A stretch of 7,767 nucleotides of DNA from Clostridia bacterium (lineage in GTDB: Bacteria; Bacillota_E; RBS10-35; JAJYVN01): positions 1 through 7,767 of the forward strand of contig DAHWHT010000237.1 in assembly GCA_027335515.1 (NCBI GenBank), read 5' to 3'. The first letter of the stretch is position 1; the number at the start of each line of letters is the position of its first letter. A program made the position numbers and the translations under genes. Under the pieces are notes generated by a model that worked only from the letters and a program-made list of their open reading frames with translations, did no database searches and was not told the DNA's origin. Positions 1 to 6,571 of this stretch are shown in pieces.

Positions 1-1308
<1,308 letters not shown>

Positions 1309-1346
1309 CCATCACCCGCGCCGACGCCGTGGTCCGGCCGGTCCGC

Positions 1347-2342
1347 TCAATCGGGTTCCAGCACCGCCGCGCCATCGATGTGGCCGCGGCGCAGTTCGAC
1401 CAGCGCTTGTTCCGCCTGCGCCAACGGGAAGCGGGTCACTGCCACCTCCAGCGGCAGCGCGGCGGCCACCCGCAGAAAGTCGGCGGCGTCCTGCCGCGTG
1501 GCGGCGGTGACGCTGCGGATTTCGCGTTCCCCCGACAGGAGCCGGTCGTGGTCCAGCGGCGGCAGCGGCGAGAGGTGCACCGAGGCGATGGCCACGACCC
1601 CCCCGGCGTCCAGGTGCCCCAGGGCCTGTGCGACGGTGTCTCCGGCCGGTGTGAAGACGATGGCGCGCTCCAGCGGCCAGGGGGCGGCCGCCTCGTAACC
1701 GCCGGCCCACGACGCCCCCAGCGCGCGCGCCAGGCGTCGGTGGCTCTCGCCCCGTGACCAGACGGCCACCGGGCAGCCCCACGCCGTGAGCACCTGCAGC
1801 GTGAGGTGGGCGGAAGCCCCGAAGCCGAAGAGGCCGACCCGCTCTCCGGGCTGAACACCGGCGCGGCGCAGCGCCCGCCAGCCGATGATGCCGGCACACA
1901 AGAGCGGGGCCGCCTGCGCGTCCCCGTAGCGTTCGGGCAGCGGGTGCACGAAGGCGGCCGGCGCGATCGCGTGGCTGGCATAGCCCCCGTCGGCGTCATA
2001 GCCGGTAAAGCGCGCCAGACGGCAGAGGTTTTCGCGGCCGGTGCGGCAAAAGCGGCACGACCCGCAGGTGGCGTGCAACCAGGCCACGCCCACCCGCTGG
2101 CCCAGGCGCAGTGCCGCGTCGTGCTCCGGCCCAAGGGCGTCGATGTACCCGACGATCTGGTGGCCGGGGATGATGGGCAATGGGCGCGGCGGCAACTCCC
2201 CGGCGCATACGTGCAGGTCGGTGTGGCACACCCCGCAGGCGGCCACGCGTAGCCGCAGCTGGCCTGGCCCGGGGGTGGGCAGCGGCCGTCGTTCGCGGCG
2301 GAGCAGGCCGTCGCCGATGTTTCCCTGGGTTTGCAGCACCAT
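1347..2342 (-). CDS. Zinc-dependent alcohol dehydrogenase family protein
   Basis: Cytoplasmic medium-chain dehydrogenase/reductase, expected to oxidise alcohols or reduce aldehydes with NAD(P)(H); the substrate is unknown. With the ATG at 2342 it is 331 residues. Catalytic-zinc ligands are Cys39 in GVCHTDLH, His61 in PGHQIVG and Cys149 in LLCAGIIGWRAL. Structural-zinc cysteines are 93, 96, 99 and 107. The nucleotide-binding loop is GLFGFGASAH at 170-179, instead of the usual GLGGLGH. From memory, this loop, the GHQ motif and the LLCAGIIG block fit the subfamily described by TIGR02822 (adh_fam_2), which lacks a characterised member. An extra Cys46 follows the catalytic motif. The start was chosen because relatives begin with an AMVL-like segment. 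The ribosome binding site there is weak, and an in-frame ATG at 2405 would add 21 residues. The gene is divergent from the aldo/keto reductase and converges on copA with 38 bp between stop codons. Confidence 0.9.
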   Translation of the reverse strand: MVLQTQGNIGDGLLRRERRPLPTPGPGQLRLRVAACGVCHTDLHVCAGELPPRPLPIIPGHQIVGYIDALGPEHDAALRLGQRVGVAWLHATCGSCRFCRTGRENLCRLARFTGYDADGGYASHAIAPAAFVHPLPERYGDAQAAPLLCAGIIGWRALRRAGVQPGERVGLFGFGASAHLTLQVLTAWGCPVAVWSRGESHRRLARALGASWAGGYEAAAPWPLERAIVFTPAGDTVAQALGHLDAGGVVAIASVHLSPLPPLDHDRLLSGEREIRSVTAATRQDAADFLRVAAALPLEVAVTRFPLAQAEQALVELRRGHIDGAAVLEPD

Positions 2343-2421
2343 CGCCTGCCACTCGTTCCCGCCGTCCAGGAAGACCACCACCAGCCATCGGGCCGTCCCC
2401 GCCATCCTGCAACCGCGGCCG

Positions 2422-2441
2422 CCTGCCGCGCAAGCGGCAGG
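2422..2441. repeat. Perfect 8-bp hairpin with GCAA tetraloop between divergent genes
   Basis: CCTGCCGC (2422-2429) pairs completely with GCGGCAGG (2434-2441) around the loop GCAA (2430-2433), a GNRA tetraloop when read on the + strand. The 3' arm overlaps the AGGGGAG ribosome-binding-like site at 2439-2445 that precedes the ATG at 2453. In an aldo/keto reductase transcript that started upstream, the hairpin could hide this site. It could also be a DNA operator. No T-run follows, so a classical terminator is unlikely. The pairing is seen directly; the role is inference. Confidence 0.5.
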
Positions 2442-2454
2442 GGAGTGCCGCGAT

Positions 2455-2464
2455 GTTCCGGAAC
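2455..2464. promoter_or_regulatory. Candidate operator palindrome GTTCCGGAAC
   Basis: This is a perfect 10-bp palindrome, with one further matching outer pair (2453/2466) after a mismatch. It lies in the gap between the divergent dehydrogenase and aldo/keto reductase, 14 bp to the right of the tetraloop hairpin. A symmetric site here would suit a dimeric regulator controlling both genes. A palindrome of this size can arise by chance in GC-rich DNA, and it overlaps the alternative coding start at 2453. Confidence 0.2.
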
Positions 2465-2501
2465 GTCTGGTGCAGGTGGCGCAGGTTGTGGCGCGACCTA
2501 C

Positions 2502-2508
2502 GGGGAGG
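2502..2508 (+). promoter_or_regulatory. Ribosome binding site GGGGAGG deciding the GTG start of the aldo/keto reductase
   Basis: GGGGAGG ends 7 nt before the GTG at 2516, which is ideal spacing. The protein from that GTG begins where family members usually begin. A rival site, AGGGGAG at 2439-2445, lies 7 nt before the in-frame ATG at 2453, so dual initiation cannot be excluded. Confidence 0.65.
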
Positions 2509-2515
2509 CGGGGGC

Positions 2516-3511
2516 GTGCGGCACCACCCGATTGCGGGGGCGGGCATTCGTGTCAGCGAGGTTTCGTTTGGCACCTGGACCATCGGCGGCGGCTGGGGCG
2601 CGGTATCCGAGGCGGACGCGCTGGATGGGCTCCGGGCCGCCATGGAGGGCGGGGTCAATTTCTTCGACACGGCGGACGTGTACGGTGACGGCCGGGCGGA
2701 GCGGCTGCTGGCGCGGGCGACCCGCGAGGCCGGCAGGCCGATCCACATCGCCACCAAGTTCTGCCGTGCCGGCGACATCCACGACCCGGAGACCTACGGT
2801 GCGCAACGGGTGACGCAGTGGTGCGAACGCAGCCTCCAGCGCCTGGGTCGCGAGGTGATCGACCTCTACCAGATCCACTGTCCGCCCGTCGAGGTGCTGC
2901 GGGACGGCCAGGTGTTCGAGGTGCTGGCCCGCCTGCGGCGCGACGGCAAGATCCGCGCTTACGGCGTCAGCGTGGAAACGGTGGCCGAGGGGATGCTCTG
3001 CCTGCCCGCGCCGGGGCGGGAGACCGGTGTCGCAGCCCTGCAGGTCATCTGCAACCTGTTCCGCCAAAAGCCGCTGCAACGGTTGCTGCCGGCCTGCTCC
3101 CAGGCGGGCGTCGCGGTGCTGGCGCGCCTGCCGCTGGCCAGCGGGCTTCTGACCGGGAAGTTCCGGGGAGACGAGACCTTTGCCGCCGACGACCACCGCC
3201 ACTTCAACGCCGATGGTCAGCGCTTCAACGTGGGGGAGACCTTCGCCGGGCTGCCCTTTGCCACCGGAGCGGCCCTGGCGCGCGAGGTGGCGTGGATCGC
3301 GGCGGGCCGCGGCAGCATGGCGCGCGCCGCCATTCGTTGGCTGTTGGACCAGCCCGGGATCACCTGCGCCATCCCTGGGTTTCGCAACGCGGCCCAGGTG
3401 CGCGACAACCTGGCGGCGGCCGCCGCCCCCCCGTTTTCGGCCGCCGAGCTGGACCGCCTGCGGATTTGGTACGGCGACCGGGTGCACGCCCAGATCCGTG
3501 GTGCCTATTGA
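2516..3511 (+). CDS. Aldo/keto reductase
   Basis: NADPH-dependent (by family) TIM-barrel oxidoreductase reducing aldehydes or ketones in the cytoplasm; the substrate is unknown. From the GTG it is 331 residues, normal for the family. The catalytic tetrad is visible: Asp51 and Tyr56 in FFDTADVYGDG, Lys81 in IATKF, and His121 in LYQIHCPP. The segments PLASGLLTGKF and CAIPGFRNAAQVRDN match the cofactor-binding half typical of this bacterial branch. The GTG start agrees with the usual N-terminus, in which a short strand precedes the RVSEVSFGTW segment. An ATG at 2453 with its own good ribosome binding site would add a 21-residue Arg/Trp-rich leader. The gene is divergent from the alcohol dehydrogenase, which may mean shared control. 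Its stop region overlaps the stop of the downstream convergent gene by 7 bp. Confidence 0.92.
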   Translation: MRHHPIAGAGIRVSEVSFGTWTIGGGWGAVSEADALDGLRAAMEGGVNFFDTADVYGDGRAERLLARATREAGRPIHIATKFCRAGDIHDPETYGAQRVTQWCERSLQRLGREVIDLYQIHCPPVEVLRDGQVFEVLARLRRDGKIRAYGVSVETVAEGMLCLPAPGRETGVAALQVICNLFRQKPLQRLLPACSQAGVAVLARLPLASGLLTGKFRGDETFAADDHRHFNADGQRFNVGETFAGLPFATGAALAREVAWIAAGRGSMARAAIRWLLDQPGITCAIPGFRNAAQVRDNLAAAAAPPFSAAELDRLRIWYGDRVHAQIRGAY

Positions 3512-4614
3512 CCGGCCGGGCGCCCGCCCGGCGGCAGACTGCGGCAGGCGGTCGCGACGGCCGCCATGTCCGCCGGGGTGAAGCGGCCGTCGCAGGGCAG
3601 GGTGAGGATGCTGGCCGCCAGCAGGCGTTCGGCCCGGGTGAGGTGGGGCAGGGCCCCCGCTGCGAGCGGCCAGTGCAGGGTGGCTTCAATCCCCTGGCGC
3701 AGCAACCAGGCCGCCAGTCGGCTGCGATCGGGGTGGCGCACGACGAAGCCGATCGGACAGACGCCGTCGGGCAGGGTTTCGGCCCACGCCCGGCAGGCAC
3801 TGCCCGCCAGGGCGTCGCGCAGGGTCTGCCAGTTGGCGCGGCAGGCCTCGCGCCACCGGATGCCGGCGGAGGCGGGCCGCGACGCCAACTCCTCCAGGGC
3901 AAGCACCACGACGGGATCGGCGGGGCCGGTCGCGGCCTGGCGGTCCAGGTCCGCTTCCGCCCGCTGCAGGGCGAGGTGGCGGTCGGGGCCGGGGGGTAGC
4001 TGCAGCGCCGCCCGCCGCGCCGCCGTGAAGCCATCGTCGTCTGCCCGGGGCGGTGCGGGCCGCAGGGGGTCGTGCCACGCCCGCTGCAGTCCGCCGGCAG
4101 GCAGGGGCAGTGCCTTGCGAAGGCTGGCCGCCAGTGCCGTCGCGGCGTCCGGTCCCACCGCCTGCCGCGCGGGGGCGTTGGCCAGGGTGTGGGATGCGTC
4201 CTCGAGCACCACGACGCCGCCGGCGCGCAGGCGCCGCATCCCGTCGCCGTCCTGCAGCCAGCCCCAGGGGTGGACCACGACCGCCGCCGCAGCCCGCAGC
4301 GTCCTGGCCTGGATGGCGACCGCGTCCCAATCGGGGCGCAGGTGGCCGTCACCGGGGTAATAGGCGGGGTGGCAGCGGGCGAGGCGCACCGACTGCGTCA
4401 GGGCCGGACAGCCGTAGGCGGGCAGCAGGACCACCGCCCCCGAGGGGACGAGCGCCTGCAGGACGCCGGCCAGCGCGGCACGCCCCGATGCCGTCAGGAC
4501 CGCGTTGTGCGCCAGCGTTCCCGGACGCCAATTCGGCCCTGGTCCGTGGCGCTGTGGCACCCAGTCGCCGCCGATCCAACGCACCGCACCCGCCGAGGAC
4601 CCCGATCGTGGCAT
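3505..4614 (-). CDS. DegT/DnrJ/EryC1/StrS-like PLP-dependent aminotransferase
   Basis: Fold-type I PLP enzyme, most like the sugar aminotransferase superfamily; the substrate cannot be told. The 369 residues show the family layout: TASGRAALAGVL at 41-52, LLPAYGCPA at 63-71, VHPWG near 114-118, the cofactor-binding acid Asp139 in VLEDASH, and the presumed Schiff-base Lys167 in SLRKALPLPAGG. A C-terminal domain follows, with WRxACRANW near 259-267. In this branch the lysine motif is of the SLRK-xLPxPxGG type, unlike the SF-x-TK motif of classic members. The start at 4614 is supported by AGAGGGGG 6 nt upstream, on the complement of 4621-4628. Its stop overlaps the aldo/keto reductase end tail-to-tail. 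No nucleotide-sugar or glycosyltransferase genes are nearby, so a role in surface sugars is unproven. Neither neighbour is on the same strand, so it appears monocistronic. Confidence 0.75.
   Translation of the reverse strand: MPRSGSSAGAVRWIGGDWVPQRHGPGPNWRPGTLAHNAVLTASGRAALAGVLQALVPSGAVVLLPAYGCPALTQSVRLARCHPAYYPGDGHLRPDWDAVAIQARTLRAAAAVVVHPWGWLQDGDGMRRLRAGGVVVLEDASHTLANAPARQAVGPDAATALAASLRKALPLPAGGLQRAWHDPLRPAPPRADDDGFTAARRAALQLPPGPDRHLALQRAEADLDRQAATGPADPVVVLALEELASRPASAGIRWREACRANWQTLRDALAGSACRAWAETLPDGVCPIGFVVRHPDRSRLAAWLLRQGIEATLHWPLAAGALPHLTRAERLLAASILTLPCDGRFTPADMAAVATACRSLPPGGRPAGQ
3515..3532. terminator. Possible terminator hairpin at the convergent gene ends
   Basis: GCCGGGC (3515-3521) pairs perfectly with GCCCGGC (3526-3532) around the loop GCCC, starting 3 bp after the aldo/keto reductase stop. 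It lies inside the last codons of the convergent PLP-enzyme gene. No T-run follows on either strand, so it is not a canonical intrinsic terminator. It could still slow polymerase or mark the transcript end. In DNA this GC-rich such stems also arise by chance. Confidence 0.3.
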
Positions 4615-4632
4615 GGTTCGCCCCCTCTGTCA

Positions 4633-4676
4633 GGCTTCGTCGTGGTCCGCACCCATCCGTTTCGGCCGGCGAAGCC
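4633..4676. repeat. 7-bp inverted repeat between divergent genes
   Basis: GGCTTCG (4633-4639) and its complement-inverse CGAAGCC (4670-4676) flank a 30-bp spacer in the 175-bp gap between the PLP-enzyme gene (-) and tpx (+). It lies in the leader of the minus-strand gene and just upstream of the candidate tpx promoter, so it could be an operator or an mRNA stem. The evidence is the pairing and position only. Confidence 0.25.
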
Positions 4677-4681
4677 GCGTC

Positions 4682-4711
4682 TTGCGGTGTCCAACCGGCG
4701 CCACCTATCAT
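4682..4711 (+). promoter_or_regulatory. Candidate sigma70-type promoter for the tpx operon
   Basis: TATCAT (4706-4711, five of six matches to TATAAT) lies 18 bp after TTGCGG (4682-4687, three of six matches to TTGACA). It is the best -35/-10 pair noticed by eye in the gap and would give a leader of about 70 nt before the tpx ATG. The -35 match is weak, so this is tentative. Confidence 0.4.
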
Positions 4712-4789
4712 GGTCCAAGCCGGGAGCGAATGGGGTGGCCTGCGGCGATGGCCGCGGGCGCATGCCGGCAGGGAGGGGATGGGCAGGGT

Positions 4790-5311
4790 ATGGCAGACGA
4801 GCGCGGCGGCGTGGTGACGATGGGTGGCAATCCCGTGACGCTGCTCGGTCCGCGGTTGCGCGAGGGCGAGCGCGCCCCGGAGTTCACGGCGGTGGATGCG
4901 GGACTGAAGGACTGGTCGTTCCTTGAGCGTACGGCCGGTCGCCCCCGCCTTCTGAGTCTGGTGCCGTCCCTGGATACATCCGTGTGCAACCTGCAGACGC
5001 GTCGTTTCGACGAGGGGGTCGCGGCCCTGGGCGACCGGGTCGCGGCCGTGACTGTGAGCATGGACCTGCCCTTCGCCCAGTCGCGCTGGCGCAAGGAGGC
5101 CGGTACCGCCCACATGATCCTGGTGTCGGACCACCGGGATGCGGCGTGCGGATTGGCGTATGGTGCGTTGATCCAGGGTCTGCGCCTGGATTGCCGCGCC
5201 GTTTTCGTCGTGGATGCGGGTGGCGTGGTGCGCCACGCGGAATACGTTGGCGAGGTCACACAGCATCCGGATTACGATCGGGCTCTGGCGGCCCTGCGCG
5301 CGGCCCTCTGA
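4790..5311 (+). CDS. tpx: Thiol peroxidase (atypical: canonical resolving Cys replaced by Arg)
   Basis: Peroxiredoxin of the Tpx class; reduces H2O2 and organic hydroperoxides, normally recycled by thioredoxin. It has 173 residues, the usual length. Family landmarks are GGNPVTLLGP at 12-21, RAPEF (28-32 region), the peroxidatic Cys66 in PSLDTSVCNLQTRRF with Thr63, MDLPFAQSRW at 91-100, SDHRD at 113-117, and Arg136 in RAVFVVD. In typical Tpx the residue after the aromatic in FAQxRW/F is the resolving Cys (E. coli Cys95). Here that residue is Arg101 (codon CGC at 5090-5092), with no gap in the alignment. Cys120 and Cys135 occur instead, where relatives usually have other residues. The ATG at 4790 gives an N-terminus like known Tpx (ERGGVVT before GNPVTL). 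GGGAGGGG at 4771-4778 is 11 nt upstream. It is the first gene of a likely operon; the next gene begins 34 bp on. Confidence 0.93.
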   Translation: MADERGGVVTMGGNPVTLLGPRLREGERAPEFTAVDAGLKDWSFLERTAGRPRLLSLVPSLDTSVCNLQTRRFDEGVAALGDRVAAVTVSMDLPFAQSRWRKEAGTAHMILVSDHRDAACGLAYGALIQGLRLDCRAVFVVDAGGVVRHAEYVGEVTQHPDYDRALAALRAAL

Positions 5312-5345
5312 CGGCCGCGCGGGGGATTGGGGAGGGATTGGTGGC

Positions 5346-6242
5346 ATGGGCGGCGCCCGAAACGCGGACGCGGATCCGCTGCGCCACCAGAAGACCCACG
5401 TACGTATTCGGCGGCAGCCCGTGTGTCTGCATTGGGTGGCGGCGGGACCTCGGCCGGACCACCACGGTCCGCTTGTGCTGCTCCACGGCATGGCCAGTTC
5501 GTGGCGGCAGTGGCGCGGCACGCTCGAACGCCTGGGGCGCGACCTGCCGCTGGCCGCCTTGGATTTTCCCGGGTTCGGCCATTCGGACCTGACGCGCCGG
5601 CCGCTGGCGGCGACGGACTACGCCGATGCCTGCGAGGCGTGGTGTCGCGCCAACGGTTTCGGCCGGGTGGCGGCCGTGGGCCACTCCTTTGGCGGCGCGG
5701 TGCTGGTGGATTGGGCGGCGCGCTATCCCCGCCGCTTCCGCAGCCTCGGCCTGGTCGCGCCGGCGGCCATCTTTCACGAGTGGTATACGGCGGGGTATCG
5801 CTTTCTGCGCTGGCCGGTGGTCGGGCGGTTGCTGATCCCGATCGTCGTGTGGTTGGTGTCGACCCGCTGGCTGGGGCCCAGGTTCTACGGGCACGTCGTC
5901 GCACGGCTGGAGGATGTGACCGATTCGGAACAGCGCGATCTGCAATGGGGGTTTCGAAGCGCGCGCGAGATGTGCCGCGCCATCGACTACTACCGCTTTC
6001 CGCATCTGGAGGCGCAGTTGGGGAGGATTCGCGCCCCGGTCGTCCTTGGCTGGGGAACGGACGACCGCGTCGTTCCATATACCGACGCCGCCGTCTACCT
6101 GTCGCAACTGCCGCAGGCACGGCTGGTCAGTTTTGAGGGGTGCGGTCACGTGCCCATGATCGAGCAGCGCTTTGCTTCGGATGCGCTCTTGCGCGATGTG
6201 TGGCGGGCGGCCCCCGGCGGTCTGGGCGCCACGGCGCCTTGA
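5346..6242 (+). CDS. Alpha/beta hydrolase
   Basis: Serine hydrolase-fold enzyme of 298 residues; probable esterase, lipase-like or C-C/epoxide hydrolase, with unknown substrate. Visible features are oxyanion-region His47-Gly48 (LLHGMASSW), DFPGFGHSD at 73-81, nucleophile Ser114 in VGHSFGG, Asp240 in GTDDRVVP, and His268 in GCGHVPMIEQ, which make a complete triad. The cap between about residues 145 and 215 contains a strongly hydrophobic run near 157-172 (WPVVGRLLIPIVVWLV). This may be a lid over a lipophilic pocket or a membrane-contacting helix. There is no N-terminal signal peptide, so the core is likely cytoplasmic. GGAGGG at 5331-5336 sits 9 nt before the ATG. Its position 34 bp after tpx on the same strand suggests co-transcription. 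A role in clearing peroxidised lipids or esters is possible but only inference. Confidence 0.9.
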   Translation: MGGARNADADPLRHQKTHVRIRRQPVCLHWVAAGPRPDHHGPLVLLHGMASSWRQWRGTLERLGRDLPLAALDFPGFGHSDLTRRPLAATDYADACEAWCRANGFGRVAAVGHSFGGAVLVDWAARYPRRFRSLGLVAPAAIFHEWYTAGYRFLRWPVVGRLLIPIVVWLVSTRWLGPRFYGHVVARLEDVTDSEQRDLQWGFRSAREMCRAIDYYRFPHLEAQLGRIRAPVVLGWGTDDRVVPYTDAAVYLSQLPQARLVSFEGCGHVPMIEQRFASDALLRDVWRAAPGGLGATAP

Positions 6243-6274
6243 GCATGGCGGAGGGCGGGCCGGCGTACGCTGGC

Positions 6275-6283
6275 GGGGGGGAG
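6275..6283 (+). promoter_or_regulatory. Ribosome binding site favouring the GTG start of the DUF503 gene
   Basis: GGGGGGGAG-type purine run ending 6 nt before the GTG at 6290. The in-frame ATG at 6245 has no comparable site, although it lies only 2 nt after the hydrolase stop and could be reached by translational coupling. Confidence 0.6.
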
Positions 6284-6289
6284 CCCGTC

Positions 6290-6571
6290 GTGGTCGTCGT
6301 CGTGGCGCGCGCGGAACTCCGGTTTGCGGAGGCGTTCTCCCTGAAGGACAAACGAGCCGCGCTCCAATCCTTGCTGCGCCGGACCGCGCAGCGTTTCCGC
6401 GTGTCGGTGGCGGAGGTGGCCCACCAAGACGACATCCGCCGTGCCGAGATCGCCGTGGCCGTGGTGGGATCCGATGGTCGGGTCGCCGAACGTGTGCTGC
6501 AGCAGGTGCTGGCCTTTGTCGAGGCGGACCATCGGATCGAGGTCGTCTCCCAGGAGGTGGAACGTCGATGA
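6290..6571 (+). CDS. DUF503 (YlxP-like) protein
   Basis: Small protein of 93 residues from the GTG start, matching the usual DUF503 length of about 90-95. Recognisable family segments are an N-terminal hydrophobic strand with RAEL, AFSLKDKRAALQSLL (SLKxKR motif), RFRVSVAEVAHQDD, RAEIAVAVV, and a C-terminal amphipathic helix ending in EVVSQEVE. The function is not established. In many bacteria the gene (ylxP) lies between infB and rbfA, suggesting a link to translation or ribosome maturation; that setting is absent here. The GTG was preferred over the ATG at 6245 because of the strong upstream purine run and because homologues start directly with the valine-rich strand. The first codons form a GTC/GTG run encoding consecutive valines. 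The stop overlaps the next start as ATGA, implying translational coupling to the metallophosphoesterase. Confidence 0.88.
   Translation: MVVVVARAELRFAEAFSLKDKRAALQSLLRRTAQRFRVSVAEVAHQDDIRRAEIAVAVVGSDGRVAERVLQQVLAFVEADHRIEVVSQEVERR

Noticed and set aside
1309..1346. Possible terminator between copA and the dehydrogenase
   Set aside because: Only a short CCGGCCGG palindrome is present, with no proper stem-loop or T-run.
2498..3487. Minus-strand open frame of 329 codons opposite the aldo/keto reductase
   Set aside because: Gln/His/Gly-rich with no recognisable motif. The plus strand carries the complete catalytic tetrad.
2818..3999. Plus-strand open frame of 393 codons across the aldo/keto reductase and the PLP-enzyme gene
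   Set aside because: It overlaps the catalytic region of the aldo/keto reductase in another frame and shows no domain; shadow of real genes.
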